Shown here one piece after another: positions 26,968 to 35,069 of a stretch of 64,000 nt of DNA. Every line of letters starts with the position of its first letter. The first letter of the stretch is position 1. The DNA is from Bacteroides caecigallinarum. GTDB taxonomy: Bacteria > Bacteroidota > Bacteroidia > Bacteroidales > Bacteroidaceae. The position numbers were made by a program, and so were the translations under genes. The notes beneath the pieces were generated by a model. It made no database searches and was not told where the DNA came from. It was given only the letters and a program-made list of their open reading frames with translations. The stretch spans positions 36,810 through 100,809 of the forward strand of contig NZ_JADYTJ010000005.1 of the NCBI RefSeq assembly GCF_021531075.1. The letters run 5' to 3'.

Positions 26968-27963
26968 TTATTGGTTTATCTCTATGAATTTCTTCAGTGT
27001 CTGCATCGCACGTCCGCTTTCGAGCGATTCGCGTGCCTTGGCTACACATTCCTCTATGGGCAGTTGCGGTTCTATGGCTTGGATGGCGAAGGATGCGTTT
27101 ATCAGTACACATTCGGTTTGTGCTTTTGTGGCGCAGTTGTCCAGAACATTGTCGAAAATTTCTGCTGCCTCGCAGATGGTATTTCCTCCGTAGAGTTCTT
27201 CGCGGCGTGCTATTGTGAAACCGATGTCGGAAGGTTTGCAGATGGTCTCATAGCGGTTGGTCATCACCTTGAACTCGTCGGTGAGGGATATTTCGTCGTA
27301 TCCGTCAAGATTGTTTACTACGGCGAACCCTATGCCAAGGCGTTGCAGCGTGTTGGTGTAGAGGCGCATAAGTGTAAGGTCGGCTACTCCAAGCAACTGG
27401 TATGCAGGGATACAAGGGTTGACAAGCGGACCGAGCAGATTGAAAATGCTTCTCACACCGAGTTCCTTTCTTACGGATGCCACTGTCTTCATGGCCGGAT
27501 TGAAGAGAGGTGCGTGCATATAAACCATTCCGCATTCTTCCATCGACTTTCTCAGGCGGGAATTGTCGTTGGTGAATTTCACTCCGTGTTCCTCCATCAC
27601 GTTGCTGGCCCCGCTCACTGATGTGCTGCCGTAGTTGCCGTGTTTGGCTACCTTGTATCCGGCTCCTGCCACCACGAAGCAGGCACATGTGGATATGTTG
27701 AATGTATTTTTCCCGTCGCCTCCCGTACCTACTATGTCAATTGGCTTGTATTCGTTCAAATCTACATTGACACGTGTGCTGAGTAGTGCTTCACGGAAAC
27801 CGATAAGTTCTTCTACTGTTATACCCCTCATCTGGAACACTGTGAGGAGTGATGCTATCTGGGTGTTGTTGTATTTCTCTCCCGTTATGTTTTTCATGAG
27901 CGAACATGCTTCCTCGCGTGTAAGTTCCTCATGATTGAAGAGTCGTTTAAGTATTTCTTTCAT
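26968..27963 (-). CDS. trpD: Anthranilate phosphoribosyltransferase
   Basis: The 331-residue protein is a class III phosphoribosyltransferase that joins anthranilate to PRPP. It carries the PRPP/Mg motif IDIVGTGGDGKNTFNIST near residue 78. KHGNYGSTSVSGASNVMEEHG, VRKELGVRSIFNLLGPLVNP and GYDEISLTDE (second metal site) follow. Length and domain order (helical N-terminus, alpha/beta C-terminal domain) are normal. It is monofunctional, not fused to TrpG. The gap to trpG upstream holds a repeat (27981-28066). Confidence 0.97.
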   Translation of the reverse strand: MKEILKRLFNHEELTREEACSLMKNITGEKYNNTQIASLLTVFQMRGITVEELIGFREALLSTRVNVDLNEYKPIDIVGTGGDGKNTFNISTCACFVVAGAGYKVAKHGNYGSTSVSGASNVMEEHGVKFTNDNSRLRKSMEECGMVYMHAPLFNPAMKTVASVRKELGVRSIFNLLGPLVNPCIPAYQLLGVADLTLMRLYTNTLQRLGIGFAVVNNLDGYDEISLTDEFKVMTNRYETICKPSDIGFTIARREELYGGNTICEAAEIFDNVLDNCATKAQTECVLINASFAIQAIEPQLPIEECVAKARESLESGRAMQTLKKFIEINQ

Positions 27964-27980
27964 TGTAGCAGTTTTTATTA

Positions 27981-28066
27981 AGTTGACGAGTTGACAAGTT
28001 AACGAATAGACAAGGTTACCGTCCGGATGGAGAACCTTGTCAACTTGTAACTGTAGCCTTGTTACC
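27981..28066. repeat. Intergenic repeat, copy A (trpG-trpD junction)
   Basis: About 86 bp of GTTGACAAG/CTTGTCAAC-type sequence. It contains a hairpin ACAAGGTT (28010-28017) with AACCTTGT (28033-28040) around a GTCCGGATGG core. It closely resembles copy B at 28654-28726 and in part copy C at 30164-30214. Confidence 0.8.
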
Positions 28067-28070
28067 TTTA

Positions 28071-28634
28071 TTATATGGAAATCCAGTTCTCAATCATTTT
28101 CTTTCCGTCGAGGGTAAGTACCGATTCCGGGTGGAACTGAATGCCTCGTACATCGTATTCCTTATGTCGGATTGCCATTATGTATCCTTCGGCACTGACG
28201 GCTGTCACTTCCAGACAGTCGGGGAGCGAATCCCTGTCTACCACCCATGAGTGATATCTCCCTACAGGGATTTCTTCCGGAAGGTCGTTGAAGATATAAT
28301 CATCTTTGGTTATGCGGATTTTGCTCTGTATGCCGTGATAGACTTCTTTCAGGTTTATAAGCTTTCCTCCGAATGCTTCGCCTATGGCCTGTTCGCCAAG
28401 ACATACACCGAGTATTGGTTTACGGCCGGAGTAGGTGCGTATCACGTCAAGAAGTAGTCCTGCCTCTTCTGGTATTCCCGGGCCGGGGGAGAGGAGTATC
28501 TTGTCGAACTCCTCGAGTTCTTCCATACTGAAACAGTCGTTTCTGAGTACTGTCACTTCTGCGCCAAGTTCCTTTATCAGGTGGCTGAGATTGTATGTGA
28601 ATGAGTCGTAGTTGTCTATGATTACTATTTTCAT
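28071..28634 (-). CDS. trpG: Anthranilate synthase glutamine amidotransferase subunit
   Basis: The 187-residue class I glutamine amidotransferase starts MKIVIIDNYDSFTYNL. It has the oxyanion segment ILLSPGPGIPEEAG, nucleophile C78 in GVCLGEQ, and the H168/E170 pair in QFHPESVLT. It supplies ammonia to TrpE. The residue after CLG is Glu where His is usual in this family. A longer in-frame start at 28751 would add 39 residues encoded by repeat copy B and overlapping trpE, so 28634 is preferred. Confidence 0.95.
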   Translation of the reverse strand: MKIVIIDNYDSFTYNLSHLIKELGAEVTVLRNDCFSMEELEEFDKILLSPGPGIPEEAGLLLDVIRTYSGRKPILGVCLGEQAIGEAFGGKLINLKEVYHGIQSKIRITKDDYIFNDLPEEIPVGRYHSWVVDRDSLPDCLEVTAVSAEGYIMAIRHKEYDVRGIQFHPESVLTLDGKKMIENWISI

Positions 28635-28653
28635 ATTTGATGTTTTTTTGAAG

Positions 28654-28726
28654 GTGACGAGTTGACAAGGTTTCCTACCATCCGGATGGAGAGCCTTGTT
28701 ACCTTGTAACTGAAGCCTTGTCAACT
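28654..28726. repeat. Intergenic repeat, copy B (trpE-trpG junction)
   Basis: Same family as copy A: GACGAGTTGACAAGG, a hairpin ACAAGG (28665-28670)/CCTTGT (28694-28699), and a perfect 12-bp palindrome CCATCCGGATGG (28678-28689) inside the loop. The end CTTGTCAACTT lies 2 nt short of the trpE stop. Confidence 0.8.
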
Positions 28727-28728
28727 TA

Positions 28729-30135
28729 TTATAATTTCTCCGCCAGTTCAATGGCTTTTCTCAGTGCTCCGAGCTTATTGTTTACTTCCTGAAGCTCGTT
28801 TTCCACATTGCTTTTTGCTACTATACCGCCTCCTGCCTGAAACCAGAGCTCGTTGTTGCGGCTTACGAATGTCCGTATCGTTATTGCCTGATTAATACTT
28901 TTCCCGTCCAGGCTGATGAAACCTATACATCCTCCGTAAACGCCACGGTTGTGTGGTTCGTACTTGCTGATAAGCTGCATTGCCATTACTTTTGGTGCTC
29001 CGCTCAGTGTTCCTGCCGGGAAGGTGTCGATGAATGTACTTACGGCATCGGCTCCGGCATTTACTTTTCCGCTCACACGGCTTACGAGGTGTATAACGTG
29101 GCTGTAATATTGTGGCTCCTTGTAGAAATCCACTTTCACTTCGTGGCAGTTGCGGCTCAGGTCGTTCCTTGCCAGATCCACCAGCATGACGTGCTCGGCA
29201 TTCTCCTTTGGGTCGGCAAGCAGGGCCTCGGCTGCCTTGCGGTCGGCTTCCTTGCTGCCTGTCCTTTTGGTGGTTCCTGCTATCGGGTCGATGCTTGCGA
29301 TGCCGTCCTCAATCTTGCAGTGTGTTTCAGGTGACGAGCCGAAGATTCTGAATCCTCCGAAGTCGAAATAGAATAAGTATGGCGACGGGTTGATGCTTCT
29401 CAAGGCACGGTATAGTTTGAAGTCATCGCCTTCGTATCTCTGTATGAAACGTCTTGACATCACAATCTGGAATACGTCGCCTCTCATACAGTGGCTTATA
29501 CCGCGGCGTATGTTCTCGCGATGTTCATCATCGGTCAGTGTGCTGGTGGTTTCTCCCACTGCTCTGAAGTCGTATGCCGTAAAATTGCGGTTGTTGATGG
29601 CTTTTTCTATCTCGTCTATATGGCTCGGTTCACCTGGTGACTGCAATTCGAGCAGTACCATCTCGCTCTTGAATCCGTGGAAAACGATGAGATACTTATA
29701 TAATATGTATAAAATCTCAGGCGCGTCGTTCTTCTCGTCGATACTGTCCTGAACGTCTATGTTTTCGAAATAGCGTACTGCATTGAAAGTGGTATAGCCA
29801 TATACTCCGCAGTATGACGAATATTCACCTTCTATCCCGAAATGTCCGAGGAAAGTATTTATGGCATTTTCCACGCTTTCCTTACTATTTACAGAAATTT
29901 CTTCTGTAGTTCCGTCTGGGTAATTGGCGATGGCTTTCCCGTGATTGACACTTATGCTTGCTATCGGGTTGAGGCCGATGAATGATTTGTTGTTTTCCGT
30001 TCCGTGATAGTCCGAACTTTCCATCAGTACACTCTGAGGGAAAAGGTCGCGTACTTTCAGATATGTGCTTACCGGGGTGTGAAGATCGCCCAATATTGAT
30101 TTGTGGATGGTGGTGTATTTGTATTTTGTATTCAT
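28729..30135 (-). CDS. trpE: Anthranilate synthase component I
   Basis: This 468-residue chorismate-binding enzyme makes anthranilate with TrpG. The N-terminal VLMESSDYHGTENNKSFIGLNP contains the Leu/Met-Glu-Ser type element that binds feedback tryptophan in other TrpE proteins. The C-terminal catalytic domain has DVFQIVMSRRFIQRYEGDDF, PSPYLFYFDFGGFRIFGSSPE, DPIAGTTKRTG, ENAEHVMLVDLARNDL, TFPAGTLSGAPKV and ELWFQAGGGIVAKS. Feedback inhibition by tryptophan is therefore likely in addition to attenuation. Second gene of the operon, 141 nt after trpB. Confidence 0.97.
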   Translation of the reverse strand: MNTKYKYTTIHKSILGDLHTPVSTYLKVRDLFPQSVLMESSDYHGTENNKSFIGLNPIASISVNHGKAIANYPDGTTEEISVNSKESVENAINTFLGHFGIEGEYSSYCGVYGYTTFNAVRYFENIDVQDSIDEKNDAPEILYILYKYLIVFHGFKSEMVLLELQSPGEPSHIDEIEKAINNRNFTAYDFRAVGETTSTLTDDEHRENIRRGISHCMRGDVFQIVMSRRFIQRYEGDDFKLYRALRSINPSPYLFYFDFGGFRIFGSSPETHCKIEDGIASIDPIAGTTKRTGSKEADRKAAEALLADPKENAEHVMLVDLARNDLSRNCHEVKVDFYKEPQYYSHVIHLVSRVSGKVNAGADAVSTFIDTFPAGTLSGAPKVMAMQLISKYEPHNRGVYGGCIGFISLDGKSINQAITIRTFVSRNNELWFQAGGGIVAKSNVENELQEVNNKLGALRKAIELAEKL

Positions 30136-30163
30136 CTTTGGATAATTAAAATTAATAATTGGG

Positions 30164-30278
30164 AGTTGACGAGGTTTCAGTTACGAGTTGACAAGGTTAC
30201 CGTCCTGATGATTCTAAAAACCAACAACTAAAAACTAACAACTAATAACTAACAACTAATAACTAACAACTAATAACT
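30164..30278. repeat. Repeat block between trpB and trpE: copy C plus AACTAAY heptamers
   Basis: 30164-30214 resembles copies A and B (GTTGACGAGGTTTC..GTTGACAAGGTTACCGTC). 30220-30278 is a run of 7-bp units AACTAAC/AACTAAT alternating as a 14-bp period, reaching into the trpB stop codon. A similar heptamer tract sits at 54730-54774. Confidence 0.85.
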
Positions 30279-31461
30279 AGAAACCCTTATACTTCAAATA
30301 AGTTTCAATGTCCTTATCACCTCTTCCCGACACTGTAAGTACAACAATATCCGTAGGCTTGAAGTTCATTTTCTCTAAAGCTCCCAAGGCATGTGCCGAT
30401 TCCAGGGCTGGTATAATGCCTTCCAGAAGCGTAAGCTCATAGGCGGCCTTGATTGCTTCGTCATCGTTTATAGCCAATACTGTGGCACGATGTTCTTTAG
30501 CCAGATTGGCGTGCATAGGACCTATTCCCGGATAGTCCAGGCCTGCTGATATGGAGTATGGTTCGAGTATCTGTCCGTTGGCATCCTGCATCACCAGAGT
30601 CTTGAATCCGTGAATGATACCTATTTTACCCAGCTGGATTGTGGCAGCCGACATACCGCTGTTCAGTCCTAGTCCGCCTGCTTCGGCAAGTACAATTTTC
30701 ACTCTCTCATCATCAAGATAATGGAATATCGTTCCAGCAGCATTACTTCCTCCGCCTACACATGCCATCAGATAATCAGGATAATCGCGTCCTTCTTGCT
30801 CCATGAGTTGCTTCTTGATTTCTTCGCTGATAACAGACTGAAGTCTTGCCACCATATCAGGATAGGGGTGAGGACCAACTGTAGAGCCTATCACGTAGTA
30901 GGTATCGGCAGGATGACAACACCAGTCGCGTATGGCTTCGTTTGTGGCATCTTTCAGAGTCATGTTGCCGGAAGTTACCGGGCAGACAGTGGCACCGAGC
31001 ATCTTCATACGTTCCACGTTTACGTGCTGGCGTTCCACATCGGTCTTACCCATATACACTACACATTCCATTCCCATCAGTGCACAGACCGTTGCTGTTG
31101 CCACACCATGCTGGCCGGCTCCTGTTTCAGCAATGATTCTGGTTTTTCCCATACGTTTGGCAAGTAGTACCTGACCTATGGCATTGTTGATTTTGTGGGC
31201 CCCCGTGTGGTTCAGGTCCTCTCTTTTCAGATAGATCTTGCAGCCGTATTTCTCTGAAAGTCGCTTTGCAAGATAGAGTGGGGAAGGGCGTCCCACATAG
31301 TCTTTCAGCAACTGTGCGTATTCTTTCTTGAATCCTTCGTCCTCAAGAACTCTTGAGTATGCTTCCTGAAGTTCGCTTACACATCTGTGGAGTATTTCGG
31401 GGATGTATGCTCCGCCGAATTCTCCGTAATAACCTTTTTCGTTTACTTGGTAAGATTTCAT
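30277..31461 (-). CDS. trpB: Tryptophan synthase beta chain
   Basis: The 394-residue PLP enzyme condenses indole with serine. It has [17 protein letters not shown], then [16 protein letters not shown] with the PLP-binding Lys near residue 87. [41 protein letters not shown] (phosphate loop) and [12 protein letters not shown] follow. This is the standard TrpB1 length and motif set. It is the first structural gene, preceded by the attenuator at 31494-31652. Placing trpB first separates it from trpA, which is last. Confidence 0.98.
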   Translation of the reverse strand: MKSYQVNEKGYYGEFGGAYIPEILHRCVSELQEAYSRVLEDEGFKKEYAQLLKDYVGRPSPLYLAKRLSEKYGCKIYLKREDLNHTGAHKINNAIGQVLLAKRMGKTRIIAETGAGQHGVATATVCALMGMECVVYMGKTDVERQHVNVERMKMLGATVCPVTSGNMTLKDATNEAIRDWCCHPADTYYVIGSTVGPHPYPDMVARLQSVISEEIKKQLMEQEGRDYPDYLMACVGGGSNAAGTIFHYLDDERVKIVLAEAGGLGLNSGMSAATIQLGKIGIIHGFKTLVMQDANGQILEPYSISAGLDYPGIGPMHANLAKEHRATVLAINDDEAIKAAYELTLLEGIIPALESAHALGALEKMNFKPTDIVVLTVSGRGDKDIETYLKYKGF

Positions 31462-31493
31462 ATCGATAATGTTTTAATTGTTTCTGAAAATGC

Positions 31494-31542
31494 AAAAAAG
31501 CAGAACGGGCTGCCGTAAAGTACGACAGCCCGTTCTGCTTTT
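31494..31542 (-). terminator. trp attenuator: intrinsic terminator before trpB
   Basis: On the minus strand a 22-bp stem (plus-strand arms about 31497-31518 and 31522-31542, AGCAGAACGGGCTG core, one wobble) has a 3-nt loop and is followed by six Ts. It ends about 33 nt before the trpB ATG and 48 nt after the stop of the leader peptide. That is the right arrangement for transcription attenuation, not for ending an upstream gene, since the promoter lies at 31682-31712. Confidence 0.92.
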
Positions 31543-31589
31543 ATATCCTTATATCTTATGTTTGGTATATATACATACGACTGATTCCC

Positions 31590-31652
31590 TTACGACTTTT
31601 GGAGTTGTAAGTGGTGCCACCAGAAGAATGTATTTACCAATGAAATTCTCAT
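31590..31652 (-). CDS. trpL: trp operon leader peptide (20 residues, tandem Phe, Trp and His codons)
   Basis: The reading frame is ATG at 31652 to TAA at 31590, encoding MRISLVNTFFWWHHLQLQKS. It contains consecutive codons TTC TTC TGG TGG CAC CAC. It starts about 25 nt after the predicted transcription start and precedes a strong terminator. A 9-bp hairpin (CTTACAACT/AGTCGTAAG, plus 31589-31611) covers its end and stop codon. Ribosome stalling at the two Trp codons when charged tRNA-Trp is low should change leader folding and allow read-through into trpB. I recall a described Bacteroidetes trp-leader RNA motif of this sort (Bacteroid-trp); the match needs a covariance search. Confidence 0.88.
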   Translation of the reverse strand: MRISLVNTFFWWHHLQLQKS

Positions 31653-31681
31653 ATATGTTATATTATTTATTGTTTCTGCGA

Positions 31682-31712
31682 CAAATGTATGCATTATTTT
31701 TTATAATGCAAA
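31682..31712 (-). promoter_or_regulatory. Promoter of the trp operon
   Basis: On the minus strand TTTG (31712-31709) and TACATTTG (31689-31682) are exactly 19 nt apart, a full-consensus promoter. The -33 element starts 15 nt after the folB stop, so trp transcription is independent of folB. Confidence 0.88.
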
Positions 31713-31726
31713 CGTTTTGATGTTTT

Positions 31727-32095
31727 TTATTGAAAATATTTCACTTTTATCCCTACTTCTTTGCAGTCGGCTCCCATTGGGGGATTTTCCTTGAAAATGG
31801 TTATTTCTATACTTTTTATGGCAGTAAAATCATCAAACAGACGTTTTGAAATTCTGTAGGCGAGGTGTTCCAATAGTTTTGATGGAACTGACATCTCCTT
31901 TTTGACAGCTTCGTGTATTTCTGCGTAGTTTATAGTACCGTCAAGATTGTCTGTCATAGCTGCTTCGTTGAAATCTGTCTCTATGTTCAGACTGACCTTG
32001 TATTCGGCTCCAACAGTATTTTCTTGTGGCATAACCCCATGATAGGAATAGAATTTCATCTCATTAAGGATGATGTTCATTGATTTAGCTTTCAT
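31727..32095 (-). CDS. folB: Dihydroneopterin aldolase
   Basis: The 122-residue protein matches FolB. ILNEMKFYSYHGVMPQENTVGAEYKVSLNIETD holds the conserved YHG..P.E signature. NLDGTINYAEIHEAVKKEM, LLEHLAYRI and VEITIFKENPPM-type C-terminal strands (here IEITIFKENPPMGADCKEVGIKV) follow. It cleaves dihydroneopterin to hydroxymethyl-dihydropterin plus glycolaldehyde in folate synthesis. It lies between the nrdJ terminator and the trp promoter. Met1 and Met6 (32095 or 32080) are both possible starts. No clear promoter is visible in the 93-nt gap upstream. Confidence 0.93.
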   Translation of the reverse strand: MKAKSMNIILNEMKFYSYHGVMPQENTVGAEYKVSLNIETDFNEAAMTDNLDGTINYAEIHEAVKKEMSVPSKLLEHLAYRISKRLFDDFTAIKSIEITIFKENPPMGADCKEVGIKVKYFQ

Positions 32096-32114
32096 ATATG
32101 ATTGTAGTTTATTT

Positions 32115-32161
32115 AAAGGAAAAGGCGAAGAACTCCGTTTTTACGCGTCTATTCTTCGCCT
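32115..32161 (-). terminator. Intrinsic terminator after the B12-dependent RNR gene
   Basis: On the minus strand AGGCGAAGAA (32161-32152) pairs with TTCTTCGCCT (32132-32123), loop 19 nt, followed by TTTCC and more T. It lies 28 nt after the stop. Confidence 0.8.
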
Positions 32162-32188
32162 GAATTTGTCATTTATGTTTTTAAGTTT

Positions 32189-34747
32189 TTATCCGCATCT
32201 TGAAGAACCGCAGGTAGTACATATCAGACATCCTTCCTGATAAACCAAAGTTTCGTTTCCGCAATTAGGGCACTTCATTCCCTTAGCCTCTGTTCCGTCC
32301 TGTACATATTTCTTCAGAGCACGTTCTACACCGTTCTTCCATGTGTTGATATTTTCGCTGTCAAGCTGAAGTGAACCTACAAGTTTGATAACCTGGTCGA
32401 TAGGCATTCTCCAGCGCAAGACTCCTGAAATAAGTTTTGCATAGTTCCAGTATTCTTTGTTGAAACGTTCAGACAGTCCTTCTACAGTCATCTTGTAGCC
32501 GCGTTTGTTTTCGAACTGGAAGTCGTAGCGTTTATTTCCGTTTTCATCAATATTCTTTATAATCTTTCCGCAAGTTACTGATTTCGGGAGTACTATACCT
32601 TCTTCATCATCTTGAAGACCTGTGAATATTTCGTATGGATGTCCGTCAAGCAATCCTACGAATGCCACCCATTTTTCTTTGTTGTTCTGGAAACGTACAA
32701 CGTCAGCTTCAAGCACTTTAGGTCTTACTTCTACCACTTCAGGACGTTTGCATCTGCATTCTTCTTCTTTTTCTTTACGTTTTTCTTCCTTGTCGGTTTT
32801 CTGAGTTGATACGAGAACTCCTGCACGCGAGCCGTCGCGGTAAACTGTACATCCCTTACATCCAGAACGCCATGCTTCTACGTAAAGATTGTTGACCAGT
32901 TCTTCGTCTACCGTATTTGGCAGGTTGATAGTTACACTGATTGAATGGTCAACCCATTTCTGGATACGTCCCTGCATCTTGACCTTCATAAGCCAGTCAA
33001 CATCATTGGATGTAGCTTTATAGTAAGGCGATTTTGCTACCAACTCGTCTATTTCTTCTTGAGTATAGTTCTTTGTAGTGTCCAGACCGTTGATTTTCAT
33101 CCAGGTAAGGAACTTGTGATGGAAAACTATATATTCTTCAAAAGCATCGCCTGTTTCGTCTACGAAATCAATTCTTACGTTCTCGTCGTTAGGGTTGACT
33201 TTACGGCGTCTCTTATATACAGGCATGAATACAGGCTCTATACCTGATGTAGTCTGAGTCATAAGACTTGTTGTTCCTGTAGGAGCGATTGTAAGGCAGG
33301 CAATGTTTCTACGTCCGTATTTTACCATTTCTTCGTAAAGAGCAGGATCGGCTTCTTTTATACGGTTTACGAAAGGATTATTCTTTTCTCTTTCGCTGTC
33401 GTAGATTTCGAAAGCGCCGCGTTCTTTAGCCATAATAACTGATGAACGATATGCCTCAATAGCAACTGTTTTGTGTACTTTTTCAGAGAATTCAGTAGCC
33501 TCTTCAGTTCCATACCTTAATCCCATAGCAGCTAACATATCCCCTTCGGCTGTAATTCCTACTCCGGTACGTCTTCCAAGCCCTGACTTTCTGTAAATCT
33601 TTTCCCAAAGGTGACGTTCTGTATTCTTCACTTCATCGTTTTCAGGGTCAGAATCAATCTTTTCAAGGATAAGACCTATCTTTTCAAGTTCCAGATCAAT
33701 GATATCGTCCATTATTCTTTGAGCATATCTTACATGTGTTTTGAACAAGTCAAAGTCAAAATATGCATCCTTGGTAAATGGATTTACCACATATGAATAT
33801 AGATTTATAGCCAGCAATCGGCATGAATCGTACGGACACAATGGAATTTCACCGCAAGGGTTTGTAGATACAGTTCTGAATCCAAGGTCTGCATAGCAGT
33901 CTGGTACGGATTCCCTCAAAATTGTATCCCAAAACAGAACTCCCGGTTCTGCTGATTTCCAAGCGTTGTGTACAATTTTTCTCCAAAGTTCGTTAGCATT
34001 TATTTCTTTGACGAACTGTGGCTTTTCTGAGTCTATCGGGAATTTCTGTATATAAGGCTTGTTGTCAACTGCAGCCTGCATGAATTCATCGTCAAGTTTT
34101 ACCGAAACATTTGCTCCTGTAACCTTGCCTTCTGTCATCTTGGCATCAATGAATGATTCCGAATCCGGATGTTTGATAGACACACTCAGCATAAGAGCAC
34201 CTCTACGTCCATCCTGGGCAACCTCTCTTGTTGAGTTTGAATAACGTTCCATGAAAGGAACAAGGCCGGTAGATGTAAGTGCAGAGTTTTTTACAGGAGA
34301 ACCTTTTGGACGAATGTGCGAAAGGTCATGACCTACACCACCCCTACGTTTCATTAATTGCACCTGTTCTTCATCGATACGGATAATAGCACCATACGAA
34401 TCAGCCTGTCCGTCAAGTCCGATTACGAAACAGTTGGATAATGAAGCAACCTGATATTCATTTCCTATACCGGTCATAGGGCTTCCTTGAGGAACTATGT
34501 ATTTGAAATGATCAAACAAGTCAAACAATTCCTGCGAAGTCATACCGTTAGGATAGTTTGCTTCAATTCTTGCTACTTCATTGGCCAGACGCCAATGCAT
34601 GTCATTGGGGGATTTTTCATAGATGTTCCCAAATGAATCTTTTACTGCATACTTGTTTACCCAAACGCGTGCAGCCAGTTCATCTCCATTGAAATACTCT
34701 AATGAAGCTTCGTATGCCTCATTGTAGCTGTAAGTTTTTTTTTCCAC
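32189..34747 (-). CDS. nrdJ: Adenosylcobalamin-dependent ribonucleotide reductase (class II), GTG start
   Basis: The protein is 852 residues when started at GTG 34747 (reads EKKTYSYNEAYEAS). It has the class II signature: NCFVIGLDGQADSYGAIIRIDEEQVQLMKRRGGVGHDLS and ALTSTGLVPFMERYSNSTREVAQDGRRGALML. The active-site TNPCGEIPLCPYDSCRL and CLTIAPTGTTSLM follow. The C-terminal CPNCGNETLVYQEGCLICTTCG is a redox or zinc cysteine cluster. It makes deoxynucleotides using coenzyme B12. The open frame extends to 34927, but the promoter at 34835-34865 lies inside that extension, so the longer start cannot be used. Confidence 0.94.
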   Translation of the reverse strand: MEKKTYSYNEAYEASLEYFNGDELAARVWVNKYAVKDSFGNIYEKSPNDMHWRLANEVARIEANYPNGMTSQELFDLFDHFKYIVPQGSPMTGIGNEYQVASLSNCFVIGLDGQADSYGAIIRIDEEQVQLMKRRGGVGHDLSHIRPKGSPVKNSALTSTGLVPFMERYSNSTREVAQDGRRGALMLSVSIKHPDSESFIDAKMTEGKVTGANVSVKLDDEFMQAAVDNKPYIQKFPIDSEKPQFVKEINANELWRKIVHNAWKSAEPGVLFWDTILRESVPDCYADLGFRTVSTNPCGEIPLCPYDSCRLLAINLYSYVVNPFTKDAYFDFDLFKTHVRYAQRIMDDIIDLELEKIGLILEKIDSDPENDEVKNTERHLWEKIYRKSGLGRRTGVGITAEGDMLAAMGLRYGTEEATEFSEKVHKTVAIEAYRSSVIMAKERGAFEIYDSEREKNNPFVNRIKEADPALYEEMVKYGRRNIACLTIAPTGTTSLMTQTTSGIEPVFMPVYKRRRKVNPNDENVRIDFVDETGDAFEEYIVFHHKFLTWMKINGLDTTKNYTQEEIDELVAKSPYYKATSNDVDWLMKVKMQGRIQKWVDHSISVTINLPNTVDEELVNNLYVEAWRSGCKGCTVYRDGSRAGVLVSTQKTDKEEKRKEKEEECRCKRPEVVEVRPKVLEADVVRFQNNKEKWVAFVGLLDGHPYEIFTGLQDDEEGIVLPKSVTCGKIIKNIDENGNKRYDFQFENKRGYKMTVEGLSERFNKEYWNYAKLISGVLRWRMPIDQVIKLVGSLQLDSENINTWKNGVERALKKYVQDGTEAKGMKCPNCGNETLVYQEGCLICTTCGSSRCG

Positions 34748-34834
34748 GATATTATCTGTATGAATATAATTATCTTTTTTATGTCTCTTGACTAATATTA
34801 CTATGTAGATTTTTCGAAATACGATTGAGTTATG

Positions 34835-34865
34835 CAAAGCTATCAATGTTTTTCTTATAAGCAAA
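34835..34865 (-). promoter_or_regulatory. Promoter of nrdJ
   Basis: On the minus strand TTTG (34865-34862) and TAGCTTTG (34842-34835) are 19 nt apart. This leaves an 80-nt leader before the GTG start; I see no cobalamin-riboswitch-sized structure in it. Confidence 0.8.
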
Positions 34866-35041
34866 GAAAAATCATATAAAGTTATCAACAGAAAATGAAA
34901 GTTTTCCACTTTTGATTTGTAAACCACTGATTATTAGTAGAATATATATTTTGTGCAATGGTAAAGTTTTCTGTTTTGAAAAACAATGAAATCTTTTTTA
35001 TAATAATGGTTTTTTAAATGGAATAATATATATATTTGTGT

Positions 35042-35049
35042 TATCTTTG
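35042..35049 (+). promoter_or_regulatory. -7 element of the nitroreductase gene
   Basis: TATCTTTG lies 20 nt before the ATG at 35070. No TTTG at the expected -33 distance. Confidence 0.45.
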
Positions 35050-35069
35050 TAAAAAATGATTTTAAACTT

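Noticed and set aside
34748..34834. Cobalamin riboswitch upstream of the B12-dependent RNR
   Set aside because: The leader predicted from the promoter is only about 80 nt, far too short, and no B12-box-like segment is visible.
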